Shown: piece by piece, positions 49,147-56,102 of the stretch | Layout of the letters: the number at the start of each line of letters is the position of its first letter | How positions within the stretch are numbered: the stretch's first letter is position 1 | NCBI GenBank assembly: GCA_014763765.1 | Contig: JACXUT010000003.1 | Span: 1-59,994, forward strand | DNA: 59,994 nucleotides | Direction of reading: 5' to 3' | Source of the DNA: Micrococcales bacterium | GTDB lineage: Bacteria > Actinomycetota > Actinomycetes > Actinomycetales > Cellulomonadaceae | Program-made: the position numbers and the translations under genes | The notes under the pieces: generated by a model | Told to the model about the DNA's origin: nothing | The model's input: only the letters and a program-made list of their open reading frames with translations | Database searches by the model: none

Positions 49147-50067
49147 TCACTTCACGGCCCCGGCGGTGACGCCGCGGGTGAGGGTCCGCTGGAACAGGAC
49201 GAAGAAGACGAGCGTCGGCAGCAGCGACAGCAGGGACGCCGCGGCGAGCTGGGTGACGTCGAGGGTGTTCTGGCCCTTGAGGGCCGCCAGCGCGATCGGG
49301 ATGGTCTGCGCCTTCGGCGTGATGAGCATGATCATCGGGATGAAGAACTCGTTCCACGTCCAGACGAAGAAGAACACCAGCAGCACCGACATGGTCGGGC
49401 GCATGATCGGCGTGACGATGCGGGTCAGCAGCACCCAGCGGTTGGCGCCGTCGACGCGGGCGGCCTCGAGCATCTCGTGCGGGAACGTCCCGAGCACCGA
49501 GCTCAGCAGGTAGGTGCCGAAGGCGGCCTGCAGCACCACGAAGATGATGACGACCGACCAGACCGAGTTCTGCAGCCCGACCGCCTGCGCGCCGGAGAAG
49601 AGCGGGTAGATCAGGGCCTCCTGCGGCAGGATCGTCGCGAGCAGCAGCACGAACACCACCCACGTGCGGCCGCGCACCCGCCCGATGCCGAGGGCGTACG
49701 CGCTGAGCATGGCGAGGACGACCCCGCCGACCGCGACGACGCCCGCGATGAGCACGGAGTTCGCGAGCAGCTGCGGGTAGTCGACGCTCGACAGGTAGCG
49801 CTCGAACGCCGACAGGGTCCACTCCTGCGGCAGCGCGAGCGGGCCGCGGCGCGAGTAGTCCGCGCCGGTCTTGAACGCGTTCGTGACCAGCAGGTAGAAC
49901 GGCAGCAGCATCCCCACGCCGACGACCACGGCGAGCAGCAGCACCAGCCAGCGCTGCCCGAGCAGGGCGACGGACAGGCGGCGGTCGCGGGACCGGCGGC
50001 GGCGCCCGTCCCGGCGCCGGGCGGGGTCGGGCCGGCGCACCGGGGCGGCGGCGGTGGTCGTCGTCAT
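49147..50067 (-). CDS. CUT1 sugar ABC transporter permease (MalG type), GH172 operon
   Basis: A 306-residue permease with a ~35-residue Arg/Pro-rich cytoplasmic tail and six helices. The EAA loop is LEAARVDGANRWVLLTRIVTPIMRP, and the C-terminus (FQRTLTRGVTAGAVK) is typical of MalG-like subunits. The start overlaps the upstream permease stop by 4 nt (ATGA). Confidence 0.92.
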   Translation of the reverse strand: MTTTTAAAPVRRPDPARRRDGRRRRSRDRRLSVALLGQRWLVLLLAVVVGVGMLLPFYLLVTNAFKTGADYSRRGPLALPQEWTLSAFERYLSSVDYPQLLANSVLIAGVVAVGGVVLAMLSAYALGIGRVRGRTWVVFVLLLATILPQEALIYPLFSGAQAVGLQNSVWSVVIIFVVLQAAFGTYLLSSVLGTFPHEMLEAARVDGANRWVLLTRIVTPIMRPTMSVLLVFFFVWTWNEFFIPMIMLITPKAQTIPIALAALKGQNTLDVTQLAAASLLSLLPTLVFFVLFQRTLTRGVTAGAVK

Positions 50068-51008
50068 CGGTCGGCCTCCACGGATCGCGCCTGCCAGAAG
50101 ATGAGGCCCCCGGCGACGAGGCCGATCACCACGGCGAGCACCGTGGCGGACGCGGCGCCATAGCCGACGCGGGACAGCTCGAAGAAGTTCCGGTAGGAGA
50201 AGAACGACGGCACGTAGGTCGAGCTCTCCGGACCGCCCCTGGTGAGGATGAGCACGGGGGCGAACAGCTTCATCGCGCCGATCGTGGCGGTGAGCACCAC
50301 CACGTAGATGTCGGTGCGGATGTGCGGCACGGTGATCGCGCGGAACCGGCGCCACCAGCCGGCGCCGTCGAGCTCCGCCGCCTCGTACAGCTCCGGATCG
50401 ACCCGCTGGAGCGCCGACATGAGCACCACGACCGGGTAGCCGATCTGCAGCCAGACCAGCATGAGCATGATCGACCAGAGCGCGATGCCGGGGTCGCCGA
50501 GCCAGTCGGGGAGCGTCGTGACGCCGAGCGAGCGCAGCACCGAGTTGAGGGCGCCGTCGCGGGTCTCGAGGATCCAGCTCCAGAGCACGCCTGCCACGGC
50601 GATGGGCAGGATCTGCGGCAGGTAGTACGCCGCCCGCAGCACCGACGCCGCCCGGGCCCCGAAGCTGCGCCCGATGTGGTCGAACAGCAGCGCCGCGAGC
50701 ACGAGGCCGATCACGGTGGGCACCACGGCGACAGCGCCGATGAGGTAGAGCGTGTTGCCGAACGAGCGCCAGAACACGTCGTCCTGCATGAGCTCGCGGT
50801 AGTTCTCGAACCCGACCCAGGTGCGCGGGGCGGCGCCGCCCTTCCAGCTGAAGAGGCTGTACCAGACGTTCACGGCGAACGGGACGAGGACGACCAGGCC
50901 GAACCCGACGCCCATCGGCAGCAGGTAGGCCCAGTAGCTGACGGGTCGCCGCGGCCGGTGGACCGGTGCGGGGCGGGGCCGCGCGCGCGGCGGGGTGGTG
51001 GCTGTCAT
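50064..51008 (-). CDS. CUT1 sugar ABC transporter permease (MalF type), GH172 operon
   Basis: A 314-residue permease. Helix 1 is YLLPMGVGFGLVVLVPFAV; the EAA loop is YEAAELDGAGWWRRFRAITVPHI, and TRGGPESSTYVPSFFSYRNFF corresponds to the MalF-type periplasmic segment. It is separated from the binding-protein gene by 70 nt that contain a strong hairpin. Confidence 0.92.
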   Translation of the reverse strand: MTATTPPRARPRPAPVHRPRRPVSYWAYLLPMGVGFGLVVLVPFAVNVWYSLFSWKGGAAPRTWVGFENYRELMQDDVFWRSFGNTLYLIGAVAVVPTVIGLVLAALLFDHIGRSFGARAASVLRAAYYLPQILPIAVAGVLWSWILETRDGALNSVLRSLGVTTLPDWLGDPGIALWSIMLMLVWLQIGYPVVVLMSALQRVDPELYEAAELDGAGWWRRFRAITVPHIRTDIYVVVLTATIGAMKLFAPVLILTRGGPESSTYVPSFFSYRNFFELSRVGYGAASATVLAVVIGLVAGGLIFWQARSVEADR

Positions 51009-51027
51009 GCGTGTCTCCCGGAGTGGG

Positions 51028-51058
51028 GGCCCGGGCCGGCGTCGTGCCGGCCCGGGCC
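51028..51058 (-). terminator. Intercistronic hairpin between binding protein and permease genes
   Basis: A perfect 13-bp stem (51028-51040 with 51046-51058) with a 5-nt loop follows the binding-protein stop within the operon. Such hairpins commonly lower downstream expression or protect the upstream mRNA, giving binding protein in excess over permease. Confidence 0.65.
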
Positions 51059-51078
51059 GTGCGCGTGGCGCGGGCGGG

Positions 51079-52365
51079 TCAGGAGTCCTTGCCGGAGTCG
51101 TAGAAGTCCTGGAGCCCGGCCAGGAAGCCCGCGGCGTCCGTCGACCCGTTCGTCATGCCCTGCAGCCCGCTCATCTGGAAGTCGAGCAGGCCGGGCACCG
51201 GGTAGTCCGGGTAGAACGACAGGGCGTCGGCGGCCTTGATGGCGTCGAACTGCTCGTTCATGTCCCGCATGCGCGGGTCCTCGATCGCGGCGGTGTCACC
51301 GGCGACGGGGATGCCGCCCTGCGCGGCGATCTCGTTCTGCACCTCGGGGGACAGGGTCGTGGCGATCCAGTCGTACGCGAGGTCCTTGTGCTGGGAGCTC
51401 GCCGGGACGCCCCACAGGTGGCCGGACGCGCCGGCGTTGAGCGCCGCCCCCGGGAACGTGAACGTGCCCCACTCGAAGTCGGCCTCCTCGGCGACCCGGG
51501 AGAACGACCAGGTGCCGTTGGCCATGAAGGGGAACTCCCCGGCGATGAACGCCCGCTCCATCTCGTCGGCCTTGATCCCGGCGAGCTGCGTGCCGAGGTA
51601 ACCCTTCTCGATCCACTCCTGGAGCCGCTCGGTGCCGGACGCGAACGCACCGGACGTCACGTCGGGCTCGCCCTGCAGGAAGATGAAGTCGTCGATCTCC
51701 TGCCGGTCGGCGTCGCCCGAGACGAGCTGCCACCAGGTCTGGAGCACGGCGTGCTCGCCGGCGTTGCTGGAGACGGGCGTGACGCCGTCCGCGAGGAACG
51801 CGTCGAACATCTCCTCGAGCTCGGCCATCGTCTGCGGCGGGGCGTCGAAGCCGTGCTCCGCCAGCAGGTCCGCGTTGTAGTAGAAGGTGAAGAACGACGC
51901 GATGTTCGGGACGCCGTACCAGTCGCCGGAGCCGGCGTGGCCGTTCTCGTCGTACTTCGCGAGCGCCGCGACCGAGCCCGTGATGGTGTCGTCCCAGCCG
52001 TTCTCCTCGACCACGTCGGTGAGCGGGTCGAGCAGGCCCTGCGCGGCGAGCTGGCCGCCGTCGGCGTTGCCGGTGTTGAACTGCATCACGTCGGGCACGT
52101 CGTCCCCGGTGAGCAGGATCTTCGCGTTGGAGCGGATGGAGTCGAAGCTCGTGGACGCGAGCTCGACGTCGACGTCGGGGTGCGCCTCCTGGAACATCTC
52201 GAGCGCGAGCTGCCACCCCTTGTACTGCGCGGTGGACGTCGTCTCGTACTGCAGGATCGTGAAGGTCGAGTCGTCGCCGCCCGATCCCCCGCCGCAGGCG
52301 GCGAGCGCGCCACCTGCCAGGACCGCCACGGCCGCGCCGGCCACCCGGAGCCTCGTTCGTGTCAC
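51079..52365 (-). CDS. Sugar ABC transporter substrate-binding lipoprotein, GH172 operon
   Basis: A 428-residue family-1 solute-binding protein. The signal ends ALAAC with lipidated C24, then GGGSGGDDS. FTILQYETTSTAQYKGWQLALEMFQEAHPDVDVE is the N-terminal lobe start, and aromatic-rich motifs (WYGVPNIASFFTFYYN, WTFS-like GTWSFSRV) line the expected sugar cleft. The ligand is not known; a GH172 substrate such as a fructan or D-arabinan fragment is inferred from the operon. GGGAGG lies before the GTG. The -10 (TAGCGT) lies within the LacI operator. Confidence 0.92.
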   Translation of the reverse strand: MTRTRLRVAGAAVAVLAGGALAACGGGSGGDDSTFTILQYETTSTAQYKGWQLALEMFQEAHPDVDVELASTSFDSIRSNAKILLTGDDVPDVMQFNTGNADGGQLAAQGLLDPLTDVVEENGWDDTITGSVAALAKYDENGHAGSGDWYGVPNIASFFTFYYNADLLAEHGFDAPPQTMAELEEMFDAFLADGVTPVSSNAGEHAVLQTWWQLVSGDADRQEIDDFIFLQGEPDVTSGAFASGTERLQEWIEKGYLGTQLAGIKADEMERAFIAGEFPFMANGTWSFSRVAEEADFEWGTFTFPGAALNAGASGHLWGVPASSQHKDLAYDWIATTLSPEVQNEIAAQGGIPVAGDTAAIEDPRMRDMNEQFDAIKAADALSFYPDYPVPGLLDFQMSGLQGMTNGSTDAAGFLAGLQDFYDSGKDS

Positions 52366-52433
52366 AGCTTCCTCCCACGTCGTCGCTGACTGTGTGCCGT
52401 GCCACCGCCCGCCGTGACCCGGGTTGCAGCGGT

Positions 52434-52445
52434 GGTAACGCTACC
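52434..52445. promoter_or_regulatory. LacI operator at the binding-protein promoter
   Basis: GGTAACGCTACC is a near-perfect palindrome. On the minus strand it contains TAGCGT, a TANNNT -10 for the binding-protein gene, so repressor and polymerase would compete. Confidence 0.72.
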
Positions 52446-52498
52446 TCGCGACCTGCGGGGCGTCTAGCAGGAACGTCGCCCGCGGCACGTTGCGGTTT

Positions 52499-52510
52499 GG
52501 TAACGTGACC
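52499..52510. promoter_or_regulatory. LacI operator at the lacI promoter
   Basis: GGTAACGTGACC matches the other site in 10 of 12 positions and contains TAACGT, a possible -10 for the plus-strand lacI gene, suggesting autoregulation. Confidence 0.72.
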
Positions 52511-52532
52511 TCCGACCAGCGAGGGAGCAGCG

Positions 52533-53534
52533 GTGACGACGATCAAGGACGTGGCGCGCCTGGCCGGCGTGAGCCCCATGACGGCCTCGCGCGTCGTGAA
52601 CGGCACCGGCAACGTCGGCGCCGACGCGGCGGCCCGCGTCCAGCAGGCCGTCGCCGCCCTGGGCTACACCCGCAACCACGCCGCCTCCACCCTCCGGCGC
52701 CGCGGCGGCCCCACGTGGACCGTCGGGCTGGTCATCGAGAACGTCGCCAACCCGTTCCAGGCCCAGCTCCACCGCGAGATCGAGGACGCCGTGCGGGAGC
52801 GCGGGTCGCTGGTGCTCGCCGCCAGCACCGACGAGGACCCCCAGCGGATGGCCGACCTGGTGCAGGAGCTCCGGTCCCGGCAGGTCGACGGCCTGGTGGT
52901 CGCCCCGCCGCCCGGCGACCAGTCGTACCTCGCCGTCGCGCGCCGCCAGGGCATCCCCGTCGTGCTGGTCGACCGGCCCGCGGACGGCATCGCCGCGCCC
53001 GCCGTGCTGTCCGACGGCCGCGGCGGCACGCACCAGGCCGTGTCCCACCTCGTCGCCCACGGCCACCGGCGCATCGCGTACGTCACCGACCTGCGCTCCG
53101 CCACCATGCGCGAGCGGCACGCCGGGTTCCTCGACGGGCTGCGGGAGCACGGGATCCCCGCCGACCCGGCCCTCGTGCGCACCGACGTCGAGACCCCCGA
53201 GGCCGCGTCCGCCACGGTGCTGGAGCTGCTCGCCCTGCCCGACCCCCCGACCGCGGTGGTCACGGGCCGCGACGGCACCACGATCGGCGCCGTCCGCGCC
53301 CTGCACCGCGCCGGCGTCCAGCACCGCGTCGCCCTGGTCGGGTTCGACGACGTCGAGCTCGCCGACCTCGTCGAGCCGGGGCTGACCGTGGTCGCGCAGG
53401 ACCCGGTGGCCGTCGGCCGCAGCGCCGCGCGGCTGCTGCTGGACCAGCTCGCCCGGCCGGACGCCGTGCTCGAGGGCGTGCGGCTGCGCACGACGCTGAT
53501 CCCCCGGGGCTCCGGGGAGATCCCCGCGCCCTGA
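52533..53534 (+). CDS. LacI family transcriptional repressor (GH172 operon)
   Basis: A 333-residue repressor. [35 protein letters not shown] is the helix-turn-helix headpiece, with [13 protein letters not shown] as the hinge. The sugar-binding core shows [31 protein letters not shown], and [26 protein letters not shown]. It is divergent from the GH172 importer operon, with two matching operators in the 167-nt space between. GAGGGAG precedes the GTG. The effector is likely the imported sugar or its hydrolysis product. Confidence 0.92.
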   Translation: MTTIKDVARLAGVSPMTASRVVNGTGNVGADAAARVQQAVAALGYTRNHAASTLRRRGGPTWTVGLVIENVANPFQAQLHREIEDAVRERGSLVLAASTDEDPQRMADLVQELRSRQVDGLVVAPPPGDQSYLAVARRQGIPVVLVDRPADGIAAPAVLSDGRGGTHQAVSHLVAHGHRRIAYVTDLRSATMRERHAGFLDGLREHGIPADPALVRTDVETPEAASATVLELLALPDPPTAVVTGRDGTTIGAVRALHRAGVQHRVALVGFDDVELADLVEPGLTVVAQDPVAVGRSAARLLLDQLARPDAVLEGVRLRTTLIPRGSGEIPAP

Positions 53535-53743
53535 CGCGCGCCGGCACGGAGGTCCTCCGCCGCGGCGCCCCCGGACGGTCCGCCGTTCACCCGCCCGCCC
53601 GGAGCCGCCACCCGGACGCGGGTGCCCGCCACCCGGGTGCAGCAGGACCGAGGTCCCGATCCGGTCGCCGACCAGGCCGAACCCGTCAGCAGGCCCCGGC
53701 GGCGGTCGATGCACCAGGCATCCCGCTCGCAGAGGAGAAGGTC

Positions 53744-54817
53744 ATGCGCGTGTTCCGTCGTCAGGCCGCCGCCGACGGCGTCGCCCCCCTCGTCGCCCGC
53801 ATCGGGGCCCAGGCGGTGCTCGACGCGCTGCCGGCCCCGCTGATCGTCGCGGACGACAGCGGCACCATCGTCCAGCGCAACCGCGCCGGCGACGTGCTCG
53901 CGCAGCGGATCGTCGCCCAGCACGGGAAGCACGTCATGGAGGCGCTGCGCGTCCGGCTCGCCGAGACCATCCGGGACTGCCGGCAGTTCCCCGTCACCAC
54001 CATCACCTCGGTGCCGGTCGGGTCGGGGTCGGTGGAGCTCCGCGTCGTCCTCGACCGGCTGCCGGAGGGCTTCGTCGGCGTGTGGGACGACGTCACCGAC
54101 CAGCACGTGCAGCGGCGCACCACCGTGGAGGTCGCCGACGAGCTCACCGGGTCGGCGTCGACGCTCACCGCGCTCGCCCAGCGGCTGGCCGACGACGCCG
54201 ACGGGGTGTCCGGCCGTGCCGCGTCGGTGGCCGCCGCGTCCGAGCAGATGTCGGCCAGCATCCACGAGATCGCGTCGGGCTCCACGGCCGCGTCCGCCGG
54301 GACGGCCCGGGCGGTCGAGTCGGCGTCCACCGCGAGCGACCGCCTGGCGGCGCTCACCGAGGTCGTCGAGCGCATCGGCACCGTCAGCCGCCTCATCACG
54401 TCCATCGCCGAGCAGACGCACCTGCTGGCGCTCAACGCGACCATCGAGGCAGCCCGGGCCGGCGAGTCGGGCCGGGGCTTCGCGGTGGTGGCCGGTGAGG
54501 TGAAGTCGCTCGCCGACCGCACGCACGAGGCGACCGACGAGATCACGGGCATGGTCGACGCCATCACCGAGACCACCGCGCACGCCACCCAGGCCATCGG
54601 CGAGATCGTCACGCAGATCGAGGACGTCCGGGAGCGGCAGGCCGGCATCGCGGCCGCCGTGCAGGAGCAGTCGGCGGTCGCCGACGGCATGAGCCGGGAC
54701 GTCGGCAGCGTCGCGGAGGCCGCCGCGGCCACGGCGCGCGCGGTCGACGGGCTGCGGTCCTCGGCGGACTTCGTCTCCGGGCGGGCGACGCGGCTCGAGG
54801 AGCTGTTCCAGGCCTGA
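53744..54817 (+). CDS. Soluble PAS-domain methyl-accepting chemotaxis-type protein
   Basis: A 357-residue cytosolic receptor. Residues ~15-110 form a PAS-like sensor ([30 protein letters not shown]). A long coiled-coil signalling domain follows, with the CheA/CheW-contacting hairpin [20 protein letters not shown] and [18 protein letters not shown]. No TM helix or signal peptide. Chemotaxis or motility genes are not present nearby, so its partners must be elsewhere. GAGGAG lies 6 nt before the ATG. The 209 nt before it, after the LacI stop, hold no other feature I can recognise. Confidence 0.88.
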   Translation: MRVFRRQAAADGVAPLVARIGAQAVLDALPAPLIVADDSGTIVQRNRAGDVLAQRIVAQHGKHVMEALRVRLAETIRDCRQFPVTTITSVPVGSGSVELRVVLDRLPEGFVGVWDDVTDQHVQRRTTVEVADELTGSASTLTALAQRLADDADGVSGRAASVAAASEQMSASIHEIASGSTAASAGTARAVESASTASDRLAALTEVVERIGTVSRLITSIAEQTHLLALNATIEAARAGESGRGFAVVAGEVKSLADRTHEATDEITGMVDAITETTAHATQAIGEIVTQIEDVRERQAGIAAAVQEQSAVADGMSRDVGSVAEAAAATARAVDGLRSSADFVSGRATRLEELFQA

Positions 54818-54821
54818 GCGC

Positions 54822-54845
54822 GCGCGCCGGGCACGTCCGGCGCGC
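54822..54845 (+). terminator. Hairpin after the chemoreceptor gene
   Basis: GCGCGCCGG (54822-54830) and CCGGCGCGC (54837-54845) form a perfect 9-bp stem, 5 nt after the stop codon. Confidence 0.6.
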
Positions 54846-54849
54846 CGCC

Positions 54850-54855
54850 TAGGCT
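54850..54855 (+). promoter_or_regulatory. -10 candidate for third lacI
   Basis: TAGGCT (TANNNT) directly follows the terminator and would give a ~40-nt leader carrying the GGAGGAGAGG ribosome site. Confidence 0.45.
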
Positions 54856-54901
54856 CGCGGCAGGTGCCGGCACGCGCCCGGTGGAGGAGAGGGGGCCCGC
54901 G

Positions 54902-55912
54902 GTGGTGAGGATGAGCGACGTCGCGCGCCGCGCCGGGGTCTCGGTCAAGACGGTCTCGAACGTCGTCAACGACTTCCCCTACGTGCGGGAGACCACCCGG
55001 CGCCGCGTCGAGGAGGCCATCGCCGAGCTGGGCTACGAGGTGAACGAGACCGCCCGCAGCCTGCGCAAGGGGCGCACGGGGCTCATCGCGCTGGCGGTGC
55101 CGGAGCTCTCGCAGCCGTACTTCGCCCAGCTCGCGGACGACATCCTGGCGGCGGCCCGCGCGTGCGGGCTGCACGTGCTCATCGACCCGACCGGGTTCTC
55201 CCGCGAGGCCGAGCTCGCCGCGCTCGACAACCCCCGCCGGCACGTCGTCGACGGCCTGCTGTTCAGCCCCGTGGCGCTCGACCCCGCGGACGCCGGGCTG
55301 GTGGAGGTCGACTACCCCCTGGTGCTGCTCGGCGAGCAGCTGTTCTCCCCCGCGGTGGACCACGTGACGATGCGCAACCGGGAGGGCGCGCGCGCCGCCA
55401 CCGAGCTGCTGCTGCGCCACGGCCGCCGCCGGATCGCCGTGCTCGGCGCCCCGCACGAGGGCGCGCGCGGCACGTCGACGCTCCGGTACGAGGGGTACGT
55501 GGAGGCGTTGCGGGAGGCGGGCATCGAGGTCGACCCGCGCCTCGTGGCGTGGACGGACGACGGCTGGCACCGGCCGAACGGGGCCGTGGCGATCTCCGGG
55601 GTGCTGGGCACCGGCGTGCGGCCCGACGGCGTCGTGGCGTTCAACGACGCGCTGGCCATCGGCGCCATGCACGAGCTCCAGGTCCGCGGTCTCCGGGTCC
55701 CGGACGACGTCGCTGTCGTCGGGTTCGACGACACCGAGGACGCGGGCTACACGACGCCGTCGCTGACCTCCGTGGACGGCGGCCGGTCAGAGATCGCCCG
55801 CGTCGCCGTGACGCTGCTCGCGCAGCGGATCGCCGGGCGGGGGCCGGCGGATCCGGTGCTGCACCACGCCGACCTGCGCGTCGTGGAGCGCGACAGCACG
55901 CCGCGGGGCTGA
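54902..55912 (+). CDS. LacI family transcriptional repressor (esterase/WxL locus)
   Basis: A repressor of about 336 residues. MSDVARRAGVSVKTVSNVVNDFPYVRETTRRRV is the headpiece, YEVNETARSLRKG the hinge. The core (TGLIALAVPELSQPYFAQLADDI, AVDHVTMRN, HRPNGAVAI, VAVVGFDDTEDAGYTTPSL) is strikingly close to that of the LacI at 33-34 kb, so the two are paralogues with different partners. It is followed by two TTACATC-type palindromes and a secreted esterase gene, its probable target. Start uncertain: GTG 54902 or 54905, or ATG 54911, all after GGAGGAGAGGGGG; the frame opens at 54881. Confidence 0.9.
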   Translation: MVRMSDVARRAGVSVKTVSNVVNDFPYVRETTRRRVEEAIAELGYEVNETARSLRKGRTGLIALAVPELSQPYFAQLADDILAAARACGLHVLIDPTGFSREAELAALDNPRRHVVDGLLFSPVALDPADAGLVEVDYPLVLLGEQLFSPAVDHVTMRNREGARAATELLLRHGRRRIAVLGAPHEGARGTSTLRYEGYVEALREAGIEVDPRLVAWTDDGWHRPNGAVAISGVLGTGVRPDGVVAFNDALAIGAMHELQVRGLRVPDDVAVVGFDDTEDAGYTTPSLTSVDGGRSEIARVAVTLLAQRIAGRGPADPVLHHADLRVVERDSTPRG

Positions 55913-56001
55913 GGAACCCGCACCCTTGACGGCGCGCCGGGGGCCGCGCCAAGATCCCGACAACGTTCTACATCGTCGTGGGACGTCGTCCGCTTCCTGC
56001 T

Positions 56002-56015
56002 TTACATCGGTGTAA
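56002..56015. promoter_or_regulatory. LacI-type operator 1 upstream of the esterase gene
   Basis: TTACATCGGTGTAA, one mismatch from a perfect 14-bp palindrome, in the 190-nt gap between lacI and the esterase. Confidence 0.7.
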
Positions 56016-56026
56016 GGCGCGTGAGG

Positions 56027-56040
56027 TTACATCGATGTAA
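56027..56040. promoter_or_regulatory. LacI-type operator 2 upstream of the esterase gene
   Basis: TTACATCGATGTAA is a perfect 14-bp palindrome with the CG centre typical of LacI operators. Its right half overlaps TGTAAT (56036-56041), a good -10, so binding would block the esterase promoter. Confidence 0.75.
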
Positions 56041-56102
56041 TCGCGGCGGACCAGGGGCGCGACCCGTTCGCGGGCCGCGCGTGGACCGAGAAGAGGAAAT
56101 CA

